A stretch of 30,000 nt of DNA from Glandiceps talaboti (lineage: Eukaryota; Hemichordata; Enteropneusta; Spengelidae). The notes beneath the pieces were generated by a model. The model made no database searches. It had not been told where the DNA came from and saw only the letters and a program-made list of their open reading frames with translations. Positions 1 through 29,695 of this stretch are shown one piece after another (the first letter of the stretch is position 1; each line of letters starts with the position of its first letter). The translations under genes and the position numbers were made by a program. The DNA is taken from positions 18,085,846 to 18,115,845 of the forward strand of contig NC_135555.1 in the NCBI RefSeq assembly GCF_964340395.1, read 5' to 3'.

Positions 1-720
1 AGAGACCGTGACTGTCTGTATATTTTATGTATTAATTTTTTATTGCCATTATTAATTATTTTGAAAATACATTAGGAAAATGTTGCGATGTCGCTTAAAA
101 AAACAATTTACAATTTTACACAAGACAACATTAAAACTGATGAACATAAGACAAGAGTAAAACTGTTAAAACTATAAAATAACGAATTAAAAGATTATCA
201 CGACGGTGACTGAACTGCCCGTGGGAAGGGGCTGTTGCTAAAATATATGGTCTTGACTATTAAAGATCGATAGCGGTGGACAGAATTGAAGGGAACAACT
301 GAAAAAGGTCATTTTTGGACAATTCGTTGGTGGTAGAGCTTTTCAAGAGATGGCAAATCTGTGCCAATTATTTTCGATGCAGTGGCCACGATCTTATTCA
401 GCTTCAGTTTATCACTTTTGGATACAGCGGCGCCAAACCAAACTGTTATCGAAAAAGTTAGCAAACTTTCAATAACTGCTCTGTAGAATGTTATACTCTA
501 AACTTGTTGATTCCAAACTTTTTTTTAAACCGCCTCAGAAAGTAAAGACGTTGACGTGCCCTTTTTTATGATGTTATTAGTATTCCTATCCCACTTTAAA
601 TCGTCCGAAATGATATATCCTATAAGAACTTGAAGCTGTTCATAATTTCTATTGGTTTAACATATTTGAAATATGCTATCTCCAAAATGATCATGGGTTT
701 GACGTGAATTTGTTGCTTAA
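1..720 (-). pseudogene. Degenerate LINE (non-LTR retrotransposon) reverse-transcriptase C-terminal remnant
   Basis: On the minus strand, several frames read as the C-terminal part of a CR1/Rex-like non-LTR reverse transcriptase: SDDLKWDRNTNNIIKK near 600-560, RQRLYFLRRFKKKFGINK near 555-500, FYRAVIESLLTFSITVWFGA near 485-425, then KLKLNKIVATASKIIGTDLP to about 345, and SNSPFPRAVQ near 240-210. Frame shifts and stops separate these pieces, so the copy is dead. The A/T-rich end at 1-200 is its likely 3'UTR, cut by the window edge. Confidence 0.75.
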
Positions 721-2390
721 ATACTATGACTGGTTGCTTTTTACATTCTTTTACAATTCATAATTAATGTCTGACTATATATGAGGAAATTATGGCTAAG
801 AAATAGAAAGATAGATTATTGTATCGCACGAAGCCTTGAAATATAATCTATCTGTCCGGCTTGACGACCGTACCGTCCCGATTACCCAGACTTTGCGACT
901 GAGGGCGCTCTCCTCGCAAAGCCCGAAACATTCTGGACTAAAAAGATAGAAAAATGGTCACGACGACGATGATGTATTGTATGGCAGGGAAAATTCATTA
1001 CAAAGACGGCGACCCAGTACGTCTCCAAAAGTACTAAGCATTAGAGATTACAAGAGCTGATCATCAAATACCTTTCATTTTTATAAACATCTATGTAGCA
1101 TGGCCCCTACAAATTTAAATGGTCGACAATTGTTGTATGGTTCATTTTGTGAACAAACGTTTTAACTCTACATTCTTTCATCTGAGCTTTACATACATGT
1201 ATAATGAAACGATTCTTTTTTAAGGTTAAGTTATAGAAGCATATCATCAATTTGATTTCCCTAAAACATAACAGAGTGAAAATAGTATAGTGATGCTCCT
1301 TTAACGTTGTAGGCAATGTACAGTTAGCTATTATACTATACGCGATAGCGCTACATCAAGTTCCACCCGTACCGGATCACACAAGCACACAGGGAATAGC
1401 TCACCAGACATAGATTTATGGTTCGCCAGTTACCACTCCAATCAGGAACGGTCACTTTTCGCCTTCTAAATCCTTTCTGGCCTTTACTATTCAAACTCAT
1501 GTTTTAAGAAAGTGTTTACATTTCTATCATTAAACAATGACATCATAATGCATCTTCTATGCGATTGGATGTAAGTAAAGGATGAAGTCATCGATAATAA
1601 TTAGCATTAATGATGTCGTCAGCGAAATTCTAACTAATCGTACTATACTAAGACCACACGTTCTCATTAATCCTTTCTTTGACACTTTACATTCAATTGA
1701 TCACAATATGTCAATGTCTCTAGTTCTTTCGTCATTAACATTCAACTGATATGAGCCAGGGTTAAAACTATTTGTTTGGTAGCTCAATTTGAGCAATGAA
1801 TTGATTGCCTATTTTTAGACAAGAGAACGAAATTTCAATATTCAAACATTGGCTCATGACACGAGTAAGTTAAACTTTTCAATTTTACTGTTTAGATGAA
1901 ACGGTTAATATACTGTAATTTTTGAGTGAAATATTCGACAACAAAAATTCGGAAAACGATGACAAAATCAAACTTACCCAAAAGTATGCTAAGTAGAGCT
2001 ACTATTGTCTTGAAGGAACTTTAAAGAATGCTGATTTGACGAGGAGTTCGACAGTCAAGTATAAACCATGATAAAACTAGCTCTTCTATATTTAATCGAG
2101 CACCCCACTGGTTACCCATCTAATATCAAACTTACAACCCACATACTGAGCATGCTCAAATACAGAGGACTTTGAAAGATAGAACCCCATCTGGGTGGAT
2201 GGAACTAGTCGATAGAATATCCATGGCTTCCCAATCTCTTCTCGCTTCTAGCTCATTGATGTTTTGCGATGAGGTTCAAATTTAATCGAAGCCACCTACA
2301 CAATCATTAACACCATCTTTTTGTTAATCAATCAGAGATTCCTGTCCAATGATAAGGTGTAAAAAAATAAGTGTGTGGCTCCAATTGCAT
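721..2390. other. Non-genic stretch; nothing coding seen
   Basis: Short ORFs only, and no convincing splice-linked coding signal on either strand. The sequence is AT-rich and unique-looking. A slightly GC-richer block at 860-1020 shows no motif I can name. Confidence 0.4.
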
Positions 2391-2396
2391 TCAATT

Positions 2397-2535
2397 TAAA
2401 AAAAGTGGGGTGGAGTAGGTAGATTTTTTATTTTATTTTTTAAATTTATGACTAAATTTTAAAAAAAAGTTTACGGTCGGCGTGAAAAACTAGTTGGGCT
2501 CGAGTAACCGGAACCAAACAGCTTTTTTTTGCACC
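2397..2535 (+). repeat. Dispersed T-rich repeat, copy 1
   Basis: A GTGGGGT..GTAGATTTTTTATTTT segment is followed about 75 bases later by GAGTAACCGGAACCA and a T run. Both blocks recur, one inverted relative to the other, at 22625-22715. The shared blocks and the T/A richness fit an old MITE-like or retroposed repeat. The family is not identified. Confidence 0.4.
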
Positions 2536-2980
2536 GTAAGTTGGGGTTTACTCGTTGAAAAAAAATTTTGGTTCATTATATCTCATTGAGGTGGACAGGG
2601 TGAAGAGAGACCTTGAGATTTAAAGCCACAGATAGCTCATAGGGCTGACGTGAATACTAGAAATTCAAAGCGACGAACAGTTCCCTTGACTAGATCAATA
2701 GATGCATCTTCATCTCACAACTCAGTACAATGGACCCCTACTACGCTTCCCTCCGCCCACATATATCCAGGAACACCTCTCTCATCGACTCTAGCCTATA
2801 CCCAGTCTTAAACATTATATACTTTAACCTTCATTAAATGCTTATGACACACACCTCCACCTCGGGTCATTCAAATTAGTAATAATCACGCCCAACACTA
2901 TATGTACATGGTGTTAAATATCTTACTTTAATAATTAATCGGCATTAAATGTATGTATTTACATCACGTCTTGTATTAAA
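2536..2980. other. Non-genic stretch; nothing seen
   Basis: AT-rich sequence with no ORF of note, no tandem repeat and no recognisable element on either strand. Confidence 0.35.
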
Positions 2981-2982
2981 GG

Positions 2983-3212
2983 AACCATATGGATGAGAAT
3001 GTGATATTCATTTTGGGTTTTTGTAATTTTAAAACAATTTTATCATGGCTTCCTAGTTGAAAAATCAATGTGAAACAACATAGACCAAGTCTGTGTTTGT
3101 AAGTCACTATATAATATAAAAAAAAAACTATGAAGAAATGTGTCTAAAAAGATCGTTATTGCTCAGACAACTAGAAGAAAGTACAATAACAAATATTTTA
3201 CACATTTATTAA
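2983..3212 (+). mobile_element. MITE-like repeat, copy 1 (truncated)
   Basis: It starts ACCATATGGATGAGAATG and shares with 12275-12450 the blocks AAAACAATTTTATCATGGCT, GAAAAATCAATGTGAAACAA and TTTTACACATTTAT in the same order. The right inverted arm present in the other copy is not seen here. No coding capacity. Confidence 0.6.
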
Positions 3213-3479
3213 TCTTACAGCTAGAGAAACCTAAGAATTGAATCGGTACGGATCACCTTTGACAAATCACATCACTCATTTAAACAGATTGCGTTTGAAG
3301 AAAGTTTGCCTTATTATAGAATGCGATAAGAATTAAATTTTTAGGATGGGGTTCCATAAAAAACGATTTCCATAACTACTTTTGTTACAATTTAATTACA
3401 TAAAATCCCACACTGAATTAATTTACAGTTATATATCATTGTCTTTCCTAATAATGTCAAAACGTTTATACAAAGAACT

Positions 3480-4095
3480 TTTATTGTTTGTTTGTTTGTT
3501 TGTGCCTCTGTACAGTGTTTGTGTGTGTGGGGGGGGTGGTGAATATGTGTGTCTGGATACACTGCCTCAGTAAGAATAATGACCTCAATTCATCACAGTT
3601 AATTACAAGTAGCCAACAAATCTAATGTAAAGAAGTAATGAATGTCACTGTTGTTCACAAATCAACGTCTGTAGTGAACATCTAGGACTGCCATGCCAAA
3701 TTAGTGATAATTGATCTAGAAATGACCGTATCTTGCAATGCATTATGTGTATGTCTTAACTAAATTGGCGTATGTTATTTTATACCTACTCTTCACTTGG
3801 AATAGAGAATTAGATATTCAGTAAATAATCACAGTGCTTCACTACTTTGACAGTCATAGAAAAAAATTCAAAATTATCCTGCTCTTCAAAGACTTCTGTA
3901 ACTTTTGTGGACGGTTCCCTCCAGGATATATCATATAGACATCTTTGCACCTCGATATATAATGGGTGTCACATGTCCACCAATAATTACACATGAAGGT
4001 GACAACTAGCTATTGCAGCAAACGTTCCAAACCCTGTAGGCATAACGTGGTCACATTTCTGGCAGATCATCCAGAAGTCAATGAATAGCTAGGTC
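3480..4095 (-). other. Gene A: probable 3'UTR / 3' flank
   Basis: This stretch lies downstream of the gene A stop. No open coding signal is visible. The minus strand shows an AATAAA hexamer at 3480-3485, about 610 nt after the stop, a possible polyadenylation signal. The opposite strand there is a short TTTG run followed by GT- and G-rich sequence (3488-3540). The 3' end is not established. Confidence 0.3.
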
Positions 4096-15260
<11,165 letters not shown>

Positions 15261-15297
15261 TTTGTTGTCTCCGACGTCGTATTCAGAGTGGCTTCAT
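15261..15297 (-). other. Gene A: probable 5'UTR segment with minimal upstream ORF
   Basis: Reading toward the gene, CTACAG at 15298-15303 is a reasonable acceptor, so a 5'UTR exon may start at 15297. An ATG right there opens a four-codon ORF (Met-Lys-Pro-Leu) ending at 15283, in another frame from the main start at 15260. Transcript data would be needed to confirm the boundary. Confidence 0.35.
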
Positions 15298-16530
15298 CTG
15301 TAGCAATACAGTGGAAATGATAGTAAACAGAAGTGTAGTGTATTCAGTGTGACAGTGATCCATGATGCACAGGTCCCTGTCAAGCATTGATATCCATATG
15401 TGTACACATTTGCAAGGTCATAGGTCAAGGTCTTATTAGTTTAACTTATATCCCATGTGCAATCATTTGCACTTGAACCAGAAAACATGCGAAGCGATAC
15501 GCTCATTACTGGGGCTCAATACCAAGATCGAAAATTAATGGTACACGCTGTGACGTCACTGACGTGACATGGAAGTGTCAATAGAGGAAACTTATAACCT
15601 CAATTCCAATATTTAGGTCATAGGTCATTCATTCAGTATTCACTATTCACTAGTATTAAACATGTCTGTCCAAATTCTCATTTATTCTTCAACCAAATAA
15701 ATGCATCTTCTACGCATGAACGTGATAATAAAACGTTATACGTGTATATTAAACACATTATATTTCTGTTGAGTCTACTACATGGTGTGTTCTGTGACAG
15801 GGGATATTACACCAAAGTAAAGCATTTTCTGTACGTACTACAATCCTTCATATAGCATCAACATCAAGTGTAAAAGTACACTGTTTCATTCGCTAATTGA
15901 CCATATTAGAAAGGCCACGTCCTGGGCTTGTAAATAAACTACTAGTAATTGAAACAGTATATTTTTACACTTGATAATAAATACTATAAATGAGTGTAGC
16001 ACATGGAGAAAATGTTTTTTACTTCAGTGTTACCCGTAGTATACCCGTGGCATAACAAACATCTAGAAGATGAATACAATTATAGAATAAAATGTTTCAC
16101 TCTTCACCAAAGCTTTACCGCATCCCCTTCCCCTAGGCCTAGCAGCGAATGTTGTCACAGCACATGTAAAAGTACGTCATACCTGCTGTCATATACATAT
16201 TCGCACTGAAAGGTTATGCCTCCGGTACCTTCAAAGCAGGGGTTCCCATGGAAACACAGACATTTAGTAGGTCCAGTGCACCCTTTGACAAAATACTAGT
16301 GTGTTGTTTACTACGTCGTATTTAGATAGTACCTCTGACCGACGATGACTCGTGACCTTTTAACATAATACTGTTTATCCATATACTCACAATCCTCCAA
16401 TAATATCCAATTTGTCTGTAATAATTTCATATCGCCATGTTCATCATTCTGAAACTGAACGTATAATTATATTGCCAGGACAAGTGAATTTGATATGCAA
16501 ATACTAGATAATGGATGATTGGTGATATCG
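15298..16530. other. Upstream flank / possible 5' intron of gene A; nothing coding
   Basis: No convincing coding exon. AGGTCA-type motifs occur at about 15417 (GGTCATAGGTCAAGGTC) and 15617 (AGGTCATAGGTCATTC). If the promoter of gene A lies in the CpG-richer block at 16531-16800, this stretch is a 5'UTR intron. Confidence 0.3.
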
Positions 16531-16800
16531 ACTTACATACATTTATCACGCGAGGAAGATACAGCAATATCCGACACTGAATGTATGGGTCTATAGGCCT
16601 TCGCAGATCTTCGCAGGCTGATGCCGACTCCGTTGTAGCAATATGGCGTTACATACATGTACTGTGAAATGATCGTTCGCTCTGCTAGTGTTGCGTATCC
16701 CGATGATCGATCGACGGGCAGCAATGTCGTTACTGTCTGTGACCGCCACCGCCCTTAAACCCGAGTTATTCGATGAGCGATACGCCCGTGTTCTCAGCCA
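16531..16800 (-). promoter_or_regulatory. CpG-richer block: candidate promoter / non-coding first exon of gene A
   Basis: CpG density is visibly higher than in its surroundings (CGCGAGG, GATCGATCGACGGGC, CCGCCACCGCCC, GATACGCCCG). On the minus strand, GTAAGT at 16531-16536 is a strong donor that could join the acceptor just above 15297. The 63-codon frame here would run into a stop after such a join, so any exon would be 5'UTR. Confidence 0.3.
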
Positions 16801-17308
16801 GACTCCATGTTTCTATCAGCTGTGTATAGTCGCCTGTCTGTCAAGGAAACTTGTTTTAAATGCTTGACACATAAAAATAACCATTAAGCTGGCTGCTTTA
16901 TGACTGACTACGTCACAACGTACGTAGTCAGGGTCAGATGGTTTCAATTTTCTGATCATATCACTGCTTCAGCGTTCCGACGGAGGGTAGTCAGATTACA
17001 AATGTACAAGTATATATTATATATGAATTTATAGGATTAGTAGTATTAATCCGTCTGTGTCTTGCACACTGTCTGAAAAATTATTCAAAGGTTATCACAT
17101 GACATCGCCGTTAAGATAAGCCTATTACGAGCAAAACTGAAATGACAAGAGTGACTGTGTAATAAATTTAAAGAAAATGTACATGTCAATTAAAATGATA
17201 TTTACATATAAAAACATACACAATGTTACTAGATACATTAAATCAGAGCCCGACTTGTGGACTGTACAATATGTACATAAATCACAAAGGGACCCAGGAA
17301 CCGTGTGA

Positions 17309-17365
17309 CAAACAAAACAAACAAACAAACAAACAAACAAACAAACAAACAAACAAACAAACAAA

Positions 17366-17432
<67 letters not shown>
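17309..17432. repeat. (AAAC)n and (AAAT)n arrays
   Basis: AAAC units to 17363 switch abruptly to AAAT units to 17432, one substitution apart. The Leu/Phe/Val/Cys frames on the minus strand are artefacts. Confidence 0.97.
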
Positions 17433-17545
17433 ACTATCAAATAAATGACAAATGAACAGGCAAACGAACGAACGACAAGTATAGGGACAAATGAAATAAT
17501 TAAATAAACAAACAAATAAACAGATACTCATGGGGTATACTAGAT

Positions 17546-17609
17546 ATGTTTTTTTCTATACCCATCACTATCAAAACTTTTGATAGTGATGGGTATAGAG
17601 AAAAAACAT
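17546..17609. repeat. Near-perfect ~64-bp palindrome with a one-base centre
   Basis: CTATACCCATCACTATCAAA A at 17556-17576 is exactly complementary to 17578-17598 around a single C at 17577. The flanks continue to pair imperfectly (ATGTTTTTT against AAAAAACAT). Such a loopless palindrome would form a cruciform or a long hairpin RNA. Confidence 0.85.
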
Positions 17610-17879
17610 TTAACGAAATATTCACGGGGCGTTAACATTTCCTCGCTCAATAGTTCAAATCAAAAGAAATCTACATTTTCACGCGTTGCCACAATTAATG
17701 AACTCTGCAAATGGGTTTCCCTTCCCAGTATTTCTTTCTGTAGGTTCATTATTCACCCGACCCCATGATTATGCGAGGACGTCATCAATGAATAAGCGGG
17801 CTATTGTGTTCACGTTTATTGTTTATGTATTGCCGTAACTACTGACAACATGAATAGGAATAATTGACGTGATTACGTA

Positions 17880-18058
17880 ATACCGTGGGTCGTCAGTGAC
17901 ATAGCGGGTACCTTCTGTGAAAAGGTGGTAAGAGATTTTGATAGCAGTGAATCCACTGTACAAGTTTCGGTATTTTGATCGAAACTGTAAATGAAGCGTC
18001 CCTTGAATTAGGAGTGGTCATTGATCAAAGAAACTCTGGATCATCGTGCTGTACACCG
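17880..18058 (+). promoter_or_regulatory. Candidate promoter / non-coding first exon of gene B
   Basis: The sequence around 17860-17960 holds GACGTGATTACGTAAT and other CG-containing motifs. ACACCG before GTAAGTGTT at 18059 is a strong donor that could join the acceptor ending at 22103. No long ORF is present, so an exon here would be 5'UTR. This rests on splice-site appearance only. Confidence 0.25.
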
Positions 18059-18430
18059 GTAAGTGTTGTGAGTCGTACAAACACCTGTCGGTGAAAGTGT
18101 TTTGCACTACGGTACATGTACAGTGAGATCACGTGACTTGCTTTGCGTGCTACAGCCATTGCCATGTCTGCACTACAAGCATTTTTGTGTCAATGTTTTT
18201 TTTAGCTGCCACGTTGTTTTCACTTTAAATGTGTTAGTTGCAATTGAATATAATACTAGTGAAACTGGTACCAGAAATGATTGATATAATAATACGGGAA
18301 AATGCCGATTGCAAGGACTAGTCGTAGTTGTACATTGCATCTTTGTTACGTCACCGTTAGGCCTATAGAGGGACTAGACTGTACTAGTACGTCAACCTGC
18401 TTGCAGATGGAGTTAGTAGGGAACCGAGTA
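18059..18430. other. Non-genic stretch; nothing coding seen
   Basis: Mixed-composition sequence with short chance frames only, and no motif or repeat I can name. Confidence 0.3.
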
Positions 18431-18453
18431 GTTGTAGTTGTTGTTGTTGTTGC

Positions 18454-18496
<43 letters not shown>

Positions 18497-18532
18497 GATG
18501 TTGATGTTGATGTTGATGTTGATGTTGATGTT
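18431..18532. repeat. (TTG)n followed by (TTGATG)n
   Basis: TTG trinucleotides to about 18497, then hexamer TTGATG units to 18532. The poly-Gln, poly-Val, poly-Asn and similar frames are artefacts. Confidence 0.97.
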
Positions 18533-19154
18533 GAAAAGAGGGAAAACGGTTGTAATCGAGTCCTGCCGTACCCCATCTGCAGCATGTACCCTGGCCGTCC
18601 GGGGACACAAATCTGGTGTTCCTGGTCGACGTGACTCAAGTTTACGGTACAATCGATCAATGATTGTCACTGAGTAAATAGCTCCGAACTCAGTTACGCT
18701 TTCACTTCGCAATTAATCTATTACTGTGTTATTGACGTAACGACCTCTGCAAACACATCTATTTGACAATACGTGTACCTAGTATTTACGTAAAATTAAA
18801 TATCTGTTCTGTCGATCATGTTGTTTTACTGAAATAAACTAAACTAAATTATCGATATTGGACACAACGCTTATAGTGAAACTATTCTAGTTCCTATACA
18901 GCATCGTTAAGTTACGATTTGCACCTCCACTCGCACAGTAGAGTCAAAGTCGTTACTCTAGAAGTCCTGATATGTATATCAGATGCAATTTAAATTCCCC
19001 CACAGCCACCCACACAGTCATCATTAACATGTTAGAAACCGCGTTTTGCATCCAGACTATAGTCAAACCATAGACAAACTGACATACCATTGACACAGAG
19101 ATTGTAAGATACGTCGTGTCGTTCAGCCCTAATCACAGGGTGCAGCGAGCATGT

Positions 19155-19532
<378 letters not shown>

Positions 19533-19677
19533 TTAAATGATTAATTTTTGTGGTGAAGCAAATTTAAACTTATTGATCAATTGACTCATAAGTTGTGATG
19601 ATATAAAACCTTTCCTTGGCTAGTTTTCTCTCTTTTAGCTGTATACAATTCACTCTTTATTGAATAAATAAATACAC

Positions 19678-20235
19678 TTTGTCCATTCTTATCTCTTCTC
19701 TAAATTAAAACTACCCAATCTTATAATTACCAGGAAATCGATTACAGCAAATGAAATATTTTTAATTCAAAAAAGAATAGTGCGCACCATAACAGATAGT
19801 CATTGGTGTGCTCACTCGGAGCCATTATTTAAAAGGTTGAATATTCTTGACATTTTCAAACAGCACAAATTACAGCTTGCCGTTCTCGTTCATGACGTTT
19901 TGCACCTCAGATTACCGGATACCTTTCAGGATTTTTTCACTCCCATTAAACACTCCTTCACAACACGACAGAGCTCCAGAAACGACCTTACTATCCCAAA
20001 AGCAAACCATAGGACTGGTCAGTTCACTGTCAAGTATGCAGGTGCTAAACTTTGGAATAGCATCCCTTACAACATTCGCAACATAAATAGCAGAAGTCAT
20101 TTTCAAACAGAGTTCAAAAACTATCTCCAATCATTGTAAACTAGTTATACTTCATATTCATAGAGATTGATTACCGTTTGTCTGTATATTTAAGTAGGTC
20201 ATTTGTTGTTTCTTTTAGTGTATTTGCTTGTTTGG

Positions 20236-20275
<40 letters not shown>

Positions 20276-20556
20276 CCACCTATATTTATACAATGTATTT
20301 TGTAAATCCTTTATGATTTTTTTCTATTCTGTCAATATTGCAATATACTCAATTTGACCAGCAGCCCCAGTAATTAGTAATTCCTAATCCCTAAGATTGT
20401 AAAAGGGGACGGACTCGACTAGTTGCAAAGACAACTATTTTTCGTCTCCCTTTCCCAAGTTGAATACTTCATATATTGTAGAATTGTTATATATGTATAT
20501 GTATATATATTTCTGGGAATAAAGAAGATTATTATTATTATTATTATTATTATTAC
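19678..20556 (+). pseudogene. 5'-truncated LINE: reverse-transcriptase C-terminus and 3'UTR with (ATT)n tail
   Basis: An open frame from about 19678 to 20139 reads LPNLIITRKS, EIFLIQKRIVRTITDSHW, AHSEPLFKRLNIL, then KLQLAVLVHDVLHLRLPD, FTTRQSS, and AKLWNSIPYNIRN near the stop. QKR..R.IT, EPLF..LNIL and LWNSIP are typical of the last ~150 residues of CR1/L2-type non-LTR reverse transcriptases. A 3'UTR containing a (TTG)n tract (20235-20275) ends in GGGAATAAAGAAGATT and (ATT)n at 20529-20556. The catalytic part is absent, so this is a 5'-truncated copy, although the remaining frame is intact and may be young. Confidence 0.75.
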
Positions 20557-20699
20557 GTTATATAATATCTCTTATCTTCTGGGATATTATCACACCGTAC
20601 AAATACTCAACCATGCACAAATAAGGAAAGAAGGATGCTTATCCTATGTTCTCTTATTTGAAAGTATCATCGAATCAATGCTATTCGCCAAGATAAAAA

Positions 20700-21298
20700 G
20701 TGGAACTGACTAGGACATCGACAATATCCAATATAAGACCAATTTTTAAAAAAAATTAAAACTCATACACCATACAATTCCAGGCAGTATGATATCCTGT
20801 GCCGTGTTTTCAAGTTACCAACTTTGATTCAACATCGAAGCTACCTTGATATGTTGTTTTTATACAAATGTGTAAACGGTTTTTATGACGTCCCTGTTAT
20901 CTTATCTAAGTTATCTTTTAATGTGCCAGGGAAAAATTTTGCGCTCTTGTCCCACTTTTAGACCCCTACAGTGTAGAATAAATGTTGTAATTTAAATTTT
21001 CTCCGCTTAACAGATGTATGAATACTTTTCAATGAACCAGTTCGATCTTCTACTGATATTGACGTTTTTAGTAATATAAATAAGTGTAAGGCTGACATTC
21101 GATGTGCAGTTTTTTTAACTAATTTAATCAATTTCTCAACTTGTTCTTTTCTGCATATATTTTTTACTGTTTTTATCTGTCTTATTGTGGTTGTAGTTTT
21201 CCTGCTGTATTGCGTAGTTTATTTGTATCCTGTATTTTAGGAGCCTGTTGGGACTTGTTTCCCCATAGGACATTCCTAATAAATAAAATAAAATAAAA
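20700..21298 (+). pseudogene. Second, degenerate LINE 3' end in tandem
   Basis: Broken frames read QYDILCRVFKLPTLIQHRSY, LDMLFLYKCVNGFYDVPVIL, SKLSFNVPGK, then NEPVRSSTDIDVFSNINKCK after a frameshift near 21030. This is the C-terminal region of a different non-LTR reverse transcriptase. It ends CCATAGGACATTCCTAATAAATAAAATAAAAT, an A-rich LINE tail. Confidence 0.65.
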
Positions 21299-22103
21299 AC
21301 AATAAAATTTGTATTTCACTGGTTAATTACAGCCTCCTTAGCTTGAATCAACATGCATGAATGACCTCCGCGGAATTTCACCGAAATAACGTAATCTAAT
21401 GTAACGGTGGCTTCAAGCTGAATAGCTAAACTAAATATTTATATATTCATATTGCTAGCTTGAAATATTATATAAGGTATTCAACAGATACTAAATTTAT
21501 CATCTTTATTTTATACTACATGGTCCTTTATTCTGTTTTATTTAGGATTTCAACAGAATAATATTATCAAATGTAAAACAGCGCATAACACATCTATTCA
21601 TGTTGTTTGCTTGAAATGAAATTTCACTCCCAACAAACGGAACGTACAAAAAGTTTGTAGAAACGTAAACAATGCATGTGATATACGAGTACTCAATGGC
21701 ATGAACGAGAGACTGGACAATAGTTTTGAAGAAATAAAATTAATCGGGTCTATTCACATGAACCAACTTTATATACTTTTTTTTATCTACATTTTATATG
21801 CTTCCATAAAACTCATCGTGCATATAATACTATTATGTAGATTTTTGCCCTGAGCAGAGAATACGATCTCCATGTAGCATTGGCAAGTTTACACATAAAA
21901 AATTATGTATTCTTCTGCGATTCTGTTATGTTACAGATCTCAAGGTTACTGGTGATAATTTAATTACAAGGTTTCAACAAATAAGATTAACTACGTGTGT
22001 AATTCTTCATGTCAACAGAAAGTTTAACAAAAACAATTCAAATCTTGTGTATGCCCCCTTTTTAATGTAAAACAAGTTACAGTGGCGTTTTCTTATGTTT
22101 CAG
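21299..22103. other. Immediate upstream flank of gene B; nothing coding
   Basis: AT-rich. No ORF or repeat of note. It ends at the acceptor-like TTATGTTTCAG before 22104. Confidence 0.3.
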
Positions 22104-22170
22104 GGTCGTCATAACCAGTGGATACCTGTAGGCTGTAAAATTGTATTATATCGTTGCAGTTGAGGCAAAT
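22104..22170 (+). other. Gene B: probable 5'UTR segment before the start codon
   Basis: A TTATGTTTCAG acceptor precedes 22104, so the start codon may sit in an exon whose 5' part is spliced from an upstream non-coding exon. A second possible acceptor (CGTTGCAG) ends at 22159. An in-frame TAG at 22129-22131 rules out a longer N-terminus unless the second acceptor is used. Confidence 0.35.

Positions 22171-29695
<7,525 letters not shown>

Noticed and set aside
16533-16724. 63-codon minus-strand frame in the CpG-richer block
   Set aside because: A splice at the best donor puts it out of frame with gene A and into a stop, and no family resemblance. At most 5'UTR.
17238-17531. Leu/Phe/Cys/Val membrane-like minus-strand frames
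   Set aside because: (AAAC)n/(AAAT)n translation. The hydrophobicity is a by-product of T-rich codons.
18302-18712. Poly-Val/Asp, poly-Gln, poly-Asn, poly-Thr/Ser frames
   Set aside because: All are phases of the same (TTG)n/(TTGATG)n tract, and no splice-linked coding sequence joins them.
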